Shown here piece by piece: positions 34,154-42,146 of a DNA stretch of 64,000 bases; within the stretch, counting starts at the first letter, position 1, and every line of letters begins with the position of its first letter. Position numbers and translations under genes: made by a program. A model generated the notes under the pieces. The model was given only the letters and a program-made list of their open reading frames with translations, made no database searches and had not been told where the DNA came from. The stretch is from Bombilactobacillus thymidiniphilus (GTDB lineage Bacteria > Bacillota > Bacilli > Lactobacillales > Lactobacillaceae), in the NCBI RefSeq assembly GCF_023380245.1, contig NZ_CP093365.1, positions 806,001 through 870,000 on the forward strand, in the 5' to 3' direction.

Positions 34154-34191
34154 AAAAGCATAGCTAACTTGAAAGTTAACTATGCTTTTTT
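34154..34191. terminator. Bidirectional intrinsic terminator
   Basis: AAAAGCATAG-TAACT stem pairing with AGTTA-CTATGCTTTTTT between convergent genes. It is long and stable, and overlaps the stop of the phosphatase gene. Confidence 0.88.
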
Positions 34192-34944
34192 GCATGGTTC
34201 AGTATAAATGTCGCGCAAATGTTGCTGTTGTTTAGGAGTTAGGCGCAGCACGCTACTTTGAAATTTAGATAAACTACCATAAATACGCTCAATGGCAACT
34301 TTAATAGCTAGCACGGCAGCTTTATCGGCTTTCGTGAAATTAATAGTTTGCTGGTGTTCATTATCAGCATTATCCAAATAAGTTAAATCTTGGGCATTCT
34401 GATACATGAGATTGGTTAATAAATAGTCTTGGGCAATATATTCCACTGGAACCTGTAAAATTAATAACAACAAAATTGCCAAAATGCCGGTCCGGTCTTT
34501 GCCAGCTGTACAATGGAAAACTACTGCTTCTTGTTCTTGGTCATTTTGCAGTAATAGTTGGAAAAACTGGCGGAAAACGCGTTGTGCACTATGATCTAAA
34601 ACGACACGTTGATAAATACCTGGTAGGCCGTTGAATTGGTCAGTCTGCGGTAAAGTTTGATAAACTAAATCGCCAATAGGCGTTTCTTGCACCAGTTGAC
34701 AGGCAATTACTTTTAAAAATGGCACATCCGGGTCTGGCCAATTTTTTCTTTCATAAGGTGATCGTAAATCAAATGAATAACGCAAACCATATTTTTGCAA
34801 AAACTGCAGTTCTTCAGTTGTTAAATTAGTTAAATATCCAGCGCGCAATAGCCTATGCCAACGGATTTGACGCTGATCGCTGGTCGGATAACCACCAAGC
34901 TCTCGAAAATTGGGTGTATTAGCAAAAGGGAAAATTCTAGTCAT
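34180..34944 (-). CDS. Tyrosine/dual-specificity-type protein phosphatase (PF13350-like)
   Basis: A 254-residue protein. The signature loop VVFHCTAGKDRTG near residue 143 has the catalytic Cys and Arg. The N-terminal FANTPNFRELGGYPT and RWHRLLRAGYL stretches are typical of the Y_phosphatase3 family. Relatives dephosphorylate phosphotyrosine, phosphoinositides or other substrates; the physiological target here is unknown. GAGGT precedes the ATG. It is monocistronic. Confidence 0.9.
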   Translation of the reverse strand: MTRIFPFANTPNFRELGGYPTSDQRQIRWHRLLRAGYLTNLTTEELQFLQKYGLRYSFDLRSPYERKNWPDPDVPFLKVIACQLVQETPIGDLVYQTLPQTDQFNGLPGIYQRVVLDHSAQRVFRQFFQLLLQNDQEQEAVVFHCTAGKDRTGILAILLLLILQVPVEYIAQDYLLTNLMYQNAQDLTYLDNADNEHQQTINFTKADKAAVLAIKVAIERIYGSLSKFQSSVLRLTPKQQQHLRDIYTEPCKKA

Positions 34945-35000
34945 TGAGAAACCTCGCTGAAATTAATACAATAGTATAGAATAATAATTGAGGTGTAGAT

Positions 35001-35735
35001 ATGACAAAGCTGTCCTTGGTGATGCCTCTTTACAATGAAGCACGACTTTTGCCTAGAAGTTTGGCATCGATTGTTAGACAAACTAATCAAGATTTTGAAT
35101 TAATCATGGTTAATGATGCTTCAACTGATGCAACTTTAGAATTGGCACAGCAATTTGTAAAGCAGCACACTAATTTTAAGGTTGTGAGCCAGCCATATAA
35201 TCAAGGTATTTCCAATGCTCGTAACCGTGGTATTGAAGAAGCTAGTGGTGAGTTGATTACTTTTATTGATGGTGATGATTGGTTGGATCCCAATTACGTA
35301 GATTATTTTTTAAAAGCTTTTGCAGATCCTAAATTAGATTTGGCAGTTTGTGGTTTCTACAAGGAATCACCTACATTAGTGGCTAAAAAACAGCGACAAC
35401 AGCAATATAAGATCATCAAGCGCTCAGAAATGTTGTACCAGTTGACTAAAATCACGGGTAAAGTCATGGGTTACACATGGAACAAAGTGTATCGTTTAGC
35501 GGTGATTCAGCAAAACCATTTGCGGTTTTATCCTGATTTACCATTGATGGAAGATCAAGTGTTTAATGTACAATATTGTACATTAGTAAATCGTTTTGGG
35601 ATTGGCACGCAGCAACTTTATCATTATTGGCAACACAATGAGAGTGTTACCCATACTTATAATTTACAAAATGTCAAAAGTATAGGGCAAGCTAATTATC
35701 GTATTGTTAAAACTATTCTAACACAGAAAAGCTGA
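35001..35735 (+). CDS. Glycosyltransferase family 2
   Basis: A 244-residue GT-A glycosyltransferase. LSLVMPLYNEARLLPRSL at the N-terminus, VNDASTDAT near residue 37 and the DXD motif FIDGDDWLD near 92 are diagnostic. The C-terminal half has MEDQVFN, typical of enzymes making cell-wall or exopolysaccharide sugars. No membrane segment. The acceptor is unknown; it does not lie in a polysaccharide cluster. GAGGTG precedes the ATG. YueI follows five to eight bases later, so cotranscription is likely. Confidence 0.9.
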   Translation: MTKLSLVMPLYNEARLLPRSLASIVRQTNQDFELIMVNDASTDATLELAQQFVKQHTNFKVVSQPYNQGISNARNRGIEEASGELITFIDGDDWLDPNYVDYFLKAFADPKLDLAVCGFYKESPTLVAKKQRQQQYKIIKRSEMLYQLTKITGKVMGYTWNKVYRLAVIQQNHLRFYPDLPLMEDQVFNVQYCTLVNRFGIGTQQLYHYWQHNESVTHTYNLQNVKSIGQANYRIVKTILTQKS

Positions 35736-35743
35736 GGTTCATG

Positions 35744-36124
35744 ATGACAAGTGTAGAAGATTATTTGAAGCAAAATGTTTTTGGAAAACCCCAATTAAAG
35801 CCTGATGAACGTAAAAAATTTTTAGGTAATTTTCAAGAGCGTGTAGCATTAGCATTGACAGTTGCGCAAACTAATAATTTGGCTAATTTACCGATGGTTG
35901 AAAAAGTCATGCAGCGAAATCCGCAATATCATTTATATTTGAATGGTCGTTTGAATGATAAGGCGCGCCAAGCAGTGATTAAATTAGCTGTGCAAAATAA
36001 TTTTGCTTTTACGATTATGGAGCAAGCCAATATGCGTACAGCAACCAAAGATCTGTCCGATCAGGATATGGGCTTAGTAATTGCTGATGATCATCAAGCC
36101 ATCAAAAAACCAGTATTGTTGTAA
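35744..36124 (+). CDS. yueI: YueI family protein (DUF1694)
   Basis: A 126-residue soluble protein matching the YueI/DUF1694 family: VEDYLKQNVFGKPQLKPDERKKF split over the start, YLGNF-like FLGNFQERV, and a conserved ending with DMGLVIADDHQAI. Function is unknown; some relatives are thought to be tRNA- or ribosome-associated, but this is not established. Two ATG codons occur in tandem (35741 and 35744); GAGG is better spaced for the second. A strong terminator follows. Confidence 0.85.
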   Translation: MTSVEDYLKQNVFGKPQLKPDERKKFLGNFQERVALALTVAQTNNLANLPMVEKVMQRNPQYHLYLNGRLNDKARQAVIKLAVQNNFAFTIMEQANMRTATKDLSDQDMGLVIADDHQAIKKPVLL

Positions 36125-36125
36125 G

Positions 36126-36155
36126 AAAAAAGCCACGAATTATCGTGGCTTTTTT
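36126..36155. terminator. Bidirectional intrinsic terminator
   Basis: AAAAAAGCCACGA-ATTA-TCGTGGCTTTTTT between yueI and the convergent lipoprotein gene. Confidence 0.9.
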
Positions 36156-36162
36156 ACTATTC

Positions 36163-36663
36163 TTATGAGTTTATATAATCAATAACCTTTTTCTGAGATT
36201 TTGGTTCTTTCCAGTGATGATCTTGATTGATCTTTTTCTCGTCAGACAAGGCGGTTAATACAGACATTCCTGTATTCATTTCAAATTCTTTTTCGTCAAA
36301 TTTCTTGCCCTTAATCTTGTTTTTCACAGCATCTGTAAAGACATTGATAGAATCTTTGGAGTCTTTACCAAAGGCGATAATTTGGCGATTTAATTTTTTG
36401 TTTTTCTTATTGTGCTTCAATTTACTAATGGAACTGTTAATACTTTTAGAGGAATCTTTGGCTTTCTTTTCTAGCGAGATTAGATCAGAAAGTTTGCTAG
36501 ACTGTGATTCTTGCCACATAAAGGAATAGTATTGGTTTTCCATAGAATGGAGTTCTTTTTGCAAATCAGCAGTCGACATTTCTTGTTGCTTTGCTTTACC
36601 ACATCCAACTAACACAAAAAGTGCAAAAAATGATACTACTATGGTAATTAATTTTTTCTTCAT
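36163..36663 (-). CDS. Putative lipoprotein (tandem copy 2)
   Basis: A 166-residue protein with lipoprotein signal MKKKLITIVVSFFALFV and lipobox LVGC at residues 18-21, then a lysine-rich helical domain without a recognised family. The start at 36663 has AGGGGA upstream; a longer frame from 36729 overlaps the neighbouring gene. The signal-peptide DNA is almost identical to that of the upstream copy at 36686-37267, while the mature parts are only distantly similar. It follows the other copy by 22 bases and is probably cotranscribed with it. Confidence 0.8.
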   Translation of the reverse strand: MKKKLITIVVSFFALFVLVGCGKAKQQEMSTADLQKELHSMENQYYSFMWQESQSSKLSDLISLEKKAKDSSKSINSSISKLKHNKKNKKLNRQIIAFGKDSKDSINVFTDAVKNKIKGKKFDEKEFEMNTGMSVLTALSDEKKINQDHHWKEPKSQKKVIDYINS

Positions 36664-36685
36664 TAACATTCCCCTAATAATATTA

Positions 36686-37267
36686 TTAATCGGCGTCGCT
36701 ATCATTATTTTGATCAGTGTTAGAATCACTGTCGTCCATACTTTTTTCTAATAATTGAGTAGCTTGTTTAGTGAATTTCTTTTTGCTTTGAGCTTCATGC
36801 CAAGAGTGTTTTTTGTGTAAACTAGTTTCTAATTCGGCAGCTTGTTCGGCAGCATAAAAATTATCTTTGCTTGCTTTTGAGTCATCAAAGTCTTTACCCT
36901 TAAGAGCTTTTTTAAATGCTGTGGACAAAACGTTCAAAGACTTATTGGCTTTATGACCGTATTGAATAACTTTCTTTTTTGTGTCGCTATCTGCCTTGCT
37001 TTTTTTAACTACTTTGATAGTTTTATTGATATTTTTTTCAGACTTATCCATTTTCTTAATAGAATTTTGGACATCGTCGATGCTTTTAACCTTAGTCGTT
37101 GATAGTAAAGCTGGATAATATTGATCTTCCATGTAGTTAAGCTTATTTTTCAAGTCATTCATGGATAATTTTGGTGGTTGATCGGCAGCCTGCTTTGCTT
37201 TACCACATCCAACTAACACAAAAAGTGCAAAAAATGATACTACTATGGCAATTAATTTTTTCTTCAT
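36686..37267 (-). CDS. Putative lipoprotein (tandem copy 1)
   Basis: A 193-residue lipoprotein with the same signal peptide as its neighbour (MKKKLIAIVVSFFALFV, lipobox LVGC). The mature helical part has conserved elements shared with copy 2 (a Leu-x-Met-x-Asp-Gln-Tyr-Tyr stretch, KxxKGKxFD). It ends in an Asp/Ser/Asn-rich tail (DDSDSNTDQNNDSDAD) that copy 2 lacks. GGGGGGAAT precedes the ATG, and TATAAT on the minus strand at 37288-37293 may be the -10 box. Role unknown; it is expected on the outer membrane face. Confidence 0.8.
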   Translation of the reverse strand: MKKKLIAIVVSFFALFVLVGCGKAKQAADQPPKLSMNDLKNKLNYMEDQYYPALLSTTKVKSIDDVQNSIKKMDKSEKNINKTIKVVKKSKADSDTKKKVIQYGHKANKSLNVLSTAFKKALKGKDFDDSKASKDNFYAAEQAAELETSLHKKHSWHEAQSKKKFTKQATQLLEKSMDDSDSNTDQNNDSDAD

Positions 37268-37409
37268 TAATATTCCCCCCGGAACAAATTATATTTGTGG
37301 CTTAATAATTAAACACACTAAATCATAATATCATAAAATGAAGTTTTTCTGACTATTAAGTTCAAAAAAATAAATAGCAACTAAAAAATAATAATTTGGT
37401 TGCTAGGAG

Positions 37410-39737
37410 CTAATTTTTAAAGCAATAACGTACGAGGATTTCTCTTATTAAATTGAATAAAGGATAGAAGATAATTAACAAGGCGATTGTCACTAGTAGG
37501 ACAGGTGAGTGGAAAATGTTAAACAACTTAAATGGTGCACCCCAAATAGTGAAAAAGAGCATACTTAAAATGAAAAAACCAATGAAAATAATAATTATTC
37601 CGCGATTAATCGGTCGAGCGATTGTCCATAACGCGGCAAATCCCACAAGGCAAGTTACTAGCACACTTAAAGTAGAAGTATGCACATAAGTGAGACCAAA
37701 GCGCGTGCCACCAGAGTTAATTATTAGTATCAAAGCGGTGATTTCTAGGGCTGCTGGCAATGCTACTTGCATAACATTGCGATAAAATCTGCCTTCTGGT
37801 GCGCGAAAATCCGGTCGCAATGTGAGCACGAAAGTAGGAATTCCAATAGTTAAAGCATTAAAAGGCGTCATTTGCGCTGGGTAAAAAGGATAATTGCGGC
37901 CAATACAAATAAAAATCAGCGTCAATAATACAGAATACATGGTTTTCAATAAATAAAGTGAAGCCACACGCTCAATATTATTGATAACGCGGCGCCCTTC
38001 GTTGAGAACATAGATTAAAGAATCAAAATTTTTATTTAGTAAAACAAAATCGGCGGCGCTTTCGGCAGCCTCACTATTGCCGGCGATTGCAATCGCACAA
38101 TCGGATTGGCGCATCGCTAAGACATCGTTAACACCATCACCTGCCATGGCAACTTGATGCTTTTTGGCTTGCAAACCTTGAATTAATTTTTGCTTTTGTT
38201 CTGGTAAAGTGCGTCCAAAAACAGTATATTGGTCGGCAATTTGTTCAAAAGTAGCTAAATCAGCTTCTGGATCTACGGTAGACATATCAATGGCTTGTGC
38301 ACAGTCTTGGATTTCAACTTGTTGGGCAATCGTTTGAACAGTTGTGGGATCATCGCCCGAAATTATCTTAATTTGGACGCCTTGTTCTCGTAAATATTCA
38401 AAAGTCGTTTTGGCAGTGGTGCGCACTTCATCTTGAATTAACAAGAAGCCTAAAAACTGTGGTTGCACGATCTGCTCGACTATTTCGGCGCTGGTTTGCA
38501 CGACTGCTAAGACACGTAAGCCTTGTTGACCATAATGATGCGCTGTTTTGATTAATTGGGGGTCTTGTAAAATGAAATTTGGCGCACCGATCGCATAGTG
38601 ACGACCGTCACTGAAATTAGCAGCGGACCATTTGCGCTCAGACGAAAAAGCAACGACACTTTGAATTTGTTCAGAGGTTAATTTGCTTTGGCAATCTGCT
38701 AAAATTGCTTGTGCTGTTTCATTATTCTCATTATTAGCTAGCATAATTTGTTGGGCAATCTGTAATAATTCATTTTCGCTAATTTGTTCAGAAATAATGT
38801 GGCTTAATTTAAGGTTACCAGTAGTAATTGTACCTGTTTTATCTAAACATAAAGTGTCTACACGAGCTAATGATTCTAACGAAGTCATTGACTTAACAAG
38901 AACCTTCTTGCGACTTAAATGTAGTGCACCCACTGCTAAAGCCACAGAAGTTAATAATACTAAACCTTGCGGAATCATGCCAATAATGGAAGCTGAGGTG
39001 CCTAAAATAGCTTGATTAAATTGATGATTATGCAGCCAAGAAGTTGTGAACATTAAGATGCCCAAAGGCACAATAATATAGGTAAGTATTTTAATAATCC
39101 GGTTGATTAAATTAAGTAACTGAGAAACATTGTGACTTTGTTTGCGAGCTGAATGTGCCAAACGATTGGCAAAACTATCTTCGCCCACCGACGTCAGCTT
39201 AACCAAAGCCTGTCCGCTTGTTACTAAACTGCCAGACAAGAGTTGATCATTATTAGCTTTGACGACAGCGACAGATTCACCAGTAATATTAGATTCATCG
39301 ACTTCCAAATGAGCAGTTTGCAAAATCGTGCCATCAGCTGGCACTTGTTGGCCGCGCTGCAACATAATTAAATCATGTAAGACTAATTCATCTTGGAAAA
39401 TAGTTTGTTTCTGACCATCGCGCAACACAGTGACACGTTGGCGATTAAGTAAAGTAAGCTTGTCGAGCTGTTTTTTAGCGTAAATTTCTTGGCATGAACC
39501 GATGACAAAATTACCGATGACCGGTCCCAGAAAAAACAAATTTGCATAGCTGTGAGTACAAAAAATCAAAATTGCAATAACTAAATTTACCAAATTAAAC
39601 AAAGTGAAAAGATTTTTTGATAAAATTTTAGTTACCGATGTTGTGTTTTTGGTACGAACTAGGTTAATATTGCCTTTTTGTTGCTGTTCTTGAGCTTGTC
39701 GAGCCGACAGCCCAGTTTGGCTATTAATTGGTTCCAT
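37410..39737 (-). CDS. Cation-transporting P-type ATPase (CtpE/Exp7-like)
   Basis: A 775-residue P-type ATPase. The actuator motif NITGESVAV lies near residue 153, the phosphorylation motif CLDKTGTIT near 297 and the hinge motif MAGDGVNDVLAMR near 537. There are about ten hydrophobic segments, including a C-terminal set of six. The SIIGMIPQGLVLLTSVALAVG stretch before the phosphorylation site is typical of the CtpE/Exp7 group, for which Ca2+ transport has been reported in mycobacteria. The transported ion here is not provable from sequence. There is no N-terminal metal-binding domain. GAGGTG precedes the ATG; monocistronic. Confidence 0.88.
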   Translation of the reverse strand: MEPINSQTGLSARQAQEQQQKGNINLVRTKNTTSVTKILSKNLFTLFNLVNLVIAILIFCTHSYANLFFLGPVIGNFVIGSCQEIYAKKQLDKLTLLNRQRVTVLRDGQKQTIFQDELVLHDLIMLQRGQQVPADGTILQTAHLEVDESNITGESVAVVKANNDQLLSGSLVTSGQALVKLTSVGEDSFANRLAHSARKQSHNVSQLLNLINRIIKILTYIIVPLGILMFTTSWLHNHQFNQAILGTSASIIGMIPQGLVLLTSVALAVGALHLSRKKVLVKSMTSLESLARVDTLCLDKTGTITTGNLKLSHIISEQISENELLQIAQQIMLANNENNETAQAILADCQSKLTSEQIQSVVAFSSERKWSAANFSDGRHYAIGAPNFILQDPQLIKTAHHYGQQGLRVLAVVQTSAEIVEQIVQPQFLGFLLIQDEVRTTAKTTFEYLREQGVQIKIISGDDPTTVQTIAQQVEIQDCAQAIDMSTVDPEADLATFEQIADQYTVFGRTLPEQKQKLIQGLQAKKHQVAMAGDGVNDVLAMRQSDCAIAIAGNSEAAESAADFVLLNKNFDSLIYVLNEGRRVINNIERVASLYLLKTMYSVLLTLIFICIGRNYPFYPAQMTPFNALTIGIPTFVLTLRPDFRAPEGRFYRNVMQVALPAALEITALILIINSGGTRFGLTYVHTSTLSVLVTCLVGFAALWTIARPINRGIIIIFIGFFILSMLFFTIWGAPFKLFNIFHSPVLLVTIALLIIFYPLFNLIREILVRYCFKN

Positions 39738-39808
39738 GCAGCACCTCGGATATTTTATATAGTTATCTTAAGCTTAAGATGTAAATTTTTTGTGAAGAAG
39801 GTTAAAAA

Positions 39809-40456
39809 TTGCCAAAAAATATTTTTTTTGATCTAGATGGAACTATTATTAATAGTGGTACAGGGATCACTAATGCCTTAAAATATGCCTTTAATAGGGA
39901 AGATTTAACGATTCCGCCTGATTATGTGTTAAAAAAATACATTGGACCACCCTTGTTAGAAAGTTTTGCTAAGTATAATGATATCGCGATTGGTAGTGAT
40001 TTGTCGCGTAATTTATTGGTTGATTTTCAAGAATATTATGGGCAAACTGGTTGGCGCGAGATGGAACTGTATCCGCAAATTACCACTACTTTAAAGAAAC
40101 TAAAAGCTAATAATAAGCGCTTGTTTATTGCTACGGCTAAACCACAAAGTTTTGCCGTTAAAATTATTGATTACTTAAATTTACAAAAGCTATTTACTAG
40201 GATTTATGGCTCTGATTTGAGTGAAACGATGTCTAAAGCAGATGTGATTGAACATGCTTTAGAAGAAGAAAACTTACATCCAGAAAATGTTGTAATGGTC
40301 GGCGATCGTTCGACGGATGTTTTAGGTGCTAAAGCTAATAATGTAGATACGATTGGCGTGTTGTATGGCTTTGGCGATCGGCAAGAGTTAATGGAGGCTG
40401 GAGCAATAGCCACAGTAGCACAGCCCCGCGATTTAGTGAAACAGGTGAACTTGTAA
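39809..40456 (+). CDS. HAD-family hydrolase (phosphoglycolate phosphatase-like)
   Basis: A 215-residue HAD enzyme. Motif I FFDLDGTIINS carries the nucleophile Asp, motif II/III region is LFIATAKPQSFAVKII, and motif IV VMVGDRSTDVLGAK supplies the Mg-binding acids. The cap is the small helical C1 type seen in Gph/PpaX. The substrate is unknown. The start is TTG with AAGAAGG upstream. Its TAA is two bases before the ATG of the alpha/beta hydrolase gene, so the two form an operon. Confidence 0.9.
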   Translation: MPKNIFFDLDGTIINSGTGITNALKYAFNREDLTIPPDYVLKKYIGPPLLESFAKYNDIAIGSDLSRNLLVDFQEYYGQTGWREMELYPQITTTLKKLKANNKRLFIATAKPQSFAVKIIDYLNLQKLFTRIYGSDLSETMSKADVIEHALEEENLHPENVVMVGDRSTDVLGAKANNVDTIGVLYGFGDRQELMEAGAIATVAQPRDLVKQVNL

Positions 40457-40458
40457 AA

Positions 40459-41379
40459 ATGAAGAAACATTGGAAAGGTATTATAATCAGCCTTGTTGTT
40501 ATTTTGGTAGTGGCTGATTTAGGCGGCGCTTATTATTTATTCAATTTTGCTTTTAAAAAAGGCGGTTACAGTGCACGCAATGCAGGCAAACCGTTGACAA
40601 CTGCCGAATTATGGGCCAAAAAGCAACCACAAGAAACTTGGCAGCAGACTTCTAAAGATCAAGCTGCATTGAAATTAAAAGCCCGCTATTATCCTGCTAC
40701 TAAAAAGACTGCGAAAACCATGGTGCTCGTGCACGGTTATGGTGACAACAGTCTCACTTTGGGACCTTATATCAAGATGTATCATCAAGCTGGTTATAAT
40801 GTTTTGGCGCCAGATAATCGTTCCTTTGGGCGTAGTGAAGGGCAATATATCGGTTATGGTTGGCAAGACCGCAATGATCTGCAAACTTGGATTCAGCAGG
40901 TTATTCAGCACAATGGTAAAAATAGTCAAATCGGTTTGTTCGGCGTTAGCATGGGAGCTTCGACGGTGATGTATTATCTTGGGTTAAAGGTACCTAAGCA
41001 AGTGCAGTTTGCTGTAGCAGATTGTGGCTATGCCTCGATTAAGGGAGAATTGCAACATGAATTGCAGGTGCTCTTTAATCTGCCGAGTTTCCCATTGATT
41101 CCGACGGCTAATTTGTTTACGCAAGCGATCGCGCACTACAGTTTTTATGATGCCGACACGAAAACGACTTTGCGGCATAATAAGGTGCCATTGTTCATCA
41201 TTCATGGTACTAAAGATAATTTCGTGCCGACAAAAAATGCAAGAATTAATTATAATAATGATCATGGTCCTAAAAAATTATGGCTCGTTCCCGATGCTAG
41301 TCATGCGCGCTCTTATTTTGTCCAGCCTAAACAATATACGCAAAAAGTGCTGAATTGGAGCCAACATTATTTTAATTAG
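40459..41379 (+). CDS. Alpha/beta hydrolase with N-terminal membrane anchor
   Basis: A 306-residue protein. Residues 7-30 form a signal anchor (GIIISLVVILVVADLGGAYYLF). The hydrolase domain follows, with VLVHGYGDNS, the oxyanion-hole motif, the nucleophile elbow GVSMGAST near residue 163, the acid in IIHGTKDNFVP and the His in DASHARSY. The domain should face outward. The family is common in lactobacilli; substrates (esters, peptidoglycan or lipid) are unknown. It is translationally close to the preceding HAD gene. Confidence 0.88.
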   Translation: MKKHWKGIIISLVVILVVADLGGAYYLFNFAFKKGGYSARNAGKPLTTAELWAKKQPQETWQQTSKDQAALKLKARYYPATKKTAKTMVLVHGYGDNSLTLGPYIKMYHQAGYNVLAPDNRSFGRSEGQYIGYGWQDRNDLQTWIQQVIQHNGKNSQIGLFGVSMGASTVMYYLGLKVPKQVQFAVADCGYASIKGELQHELQVLFNLPSFPLIPTANLFTQAIAHYSFYDADTKTTLRHNKVPLFIIHGTKDNFVPTKNARINYNNDHGPKKLWLVPDASHARSYFVQPKQYTQKVLNWSQHYFN

Positions 41380-41464
41380 TAATGAAATATAACTTTTTCA
41401 TTTGCTTGAAAAATGGTAAATTAAAATAGCATCGAAATATTTGTTTCTGGGGGGCTATATTTTG

Positions 41465-41494
41465 ATGCTAGCGATTTATCCAATTTTAAAGTGA
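41465..41494 (+). other. Possible leader peptide ORF or decayed gene start before LXG locus 2
   Basis: After a GGGGGG ribosome binding site, TTG (41462) or ATG (41465) opens a nine- to ten-codon frame, MLAIYPILK, ending in TGA two bases before a strong terminator hairpin. The stretch GGGGGGCTATATTTTG closely matches the leader of LXG locus 1 (GGGGGGTACATATTTTG). It may be the remnant of a lost partner gene or a real leader peptide that influences the hairpin. Confidence 0.45.
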
Positions 41495-41496
41495 CC

Positions 41497-41533
41497 ATCC
41501 CCAAACTAATAGATTAGTTTGGGGATTTTTTAT
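41497..41533 (+). terminator. Strong terminator hairpin inside the LXG locus 2 leader
   Basis: ATCCCCAAACTAAT and ATTAGTTTGGGGAT form a perfect 14-base-pair inverted repeat followed by a T-run. Only about 20 bases separate it from the ribosome binding site of the next gene, with no room for a promoter. Transcription of the locus would therefore have to pass this hairpin, which makes attenuation or antitermination possible. Confidence 0.75.
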
Positions 41534-41553
41534 TGGCAAAAGGAGGGAATTAT

Positions 41554-41865
41554 TTGGGTAAAAATGATGCGCAGATTCATGCGCTACAGCAAAAAAAGGA
41601 ACGCTTGCAAATCGCCAAAAATAAAATGGCTAATTTGCAAAGTAGTTTACAACAGCCGATGAAAAAGTTGAACAATGTGGTATCAAGGATTACGCCTAAT
41701 AATTGGCAAGGGCAAAAGTTGAACCAATTTCAGGAGCGCTTTAGTACTGTGGGAACGCAAAATAATGCTATGAATGAAAAGGTCACTACTAATTTAGCAG
41801 CGGTGCAAAGGCGAATGGAGCGAATAAATCATGATATTCAAAGATTGGAGGCGGAAAATAAATGA
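41554..41865 (+). CDS. YwqH-like (DUF5082-like) LXG partner protein
   Basis: A 103-residue coiled-coil protein: ALQQKKERLQIAKNKMANLQ at the start, then a central NWQGQKLNQF motif resembling the W-x-G turn of WXG100-like proteins. It occupies the position of ywqH (DUF5082) in the Bacillus ywqH-ywqI-ywqJ operon. There it is a partner of the LXG toxin for type VII export. The TTG at 41554 is used because AAAAGGAGGG is six bases upstream; a TTG at 41533 lies inside the terminator T-run. The stop overlaps the next start (ATGA). Confidence 0.75.
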   Translation: MGKNDAQIHALQQKKERLQIAKNKMANLQSSLQQPMKKLNNVVSRITPNNWQGQKLNQFQERFSTVGTQNNAMNEKVTTNLAAVQRRMERINHDIQRLEAENK

Positions 41866-42137
41866 GTGCTATTCAAATAGTTACGGGGTCCTTTGATAAC
41901 AATGTTGCTGCAGCCAATCAAGCTGCTGCAACGCTCAAAGCAGCCCCGTTGAATGAACTGCATTTTCACGACACTGAATTAGCGCCGTTTAGATCATTGC
42001 AGAAATTGACTAATGTGATGAAATCCACGATAAATAAGTATAGTGAACTAGCGCATAATGATGCACAGCAATTTGAGAAAGTTAGTAGTGAATTTACTAA
42101 AGCAGATGTTGATGTAGCGCAAAGTTTTTCTAATTAG
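41862..42137 (+). CDS. YwqI-like (DUF5344-like) LXG partner protein
   Basis: A 91-residue helical protein with no membrane segment. An Ala-rich first helix (NNVAAANQAAATLKAAP) and a second helix ending DADVDVAQSF-like (KADVDVAQSF) fit the small DUF5344/YwqI type encoded between YwqH and the LXG toxin. It presumably completes the targeting complex with the preceding protein. Coupled to the upstream gene by a four-base overlap. Assignment rests on order, size and helical pattern. Confidence 0.72.
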   Translation: MSAIQIVTGSFDNNVAAANQAAATLKAAPLNELHFHDTELAPFRSLQKLTNVMKSTINKYSELAHNDAQQFEKVSSEFTKADVDVAQSFSN

Positions 42138-42146
42138 GGGGTCGTT

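Noticed and set aside
36227-36529. 100-codon plus-strand frame opposite the lipoprotein gene
   Set aside because: Complement of a lysine-rich coding region, no ribosome binding site; the minus-strand lipoprotein has a clear signal peptide and start.
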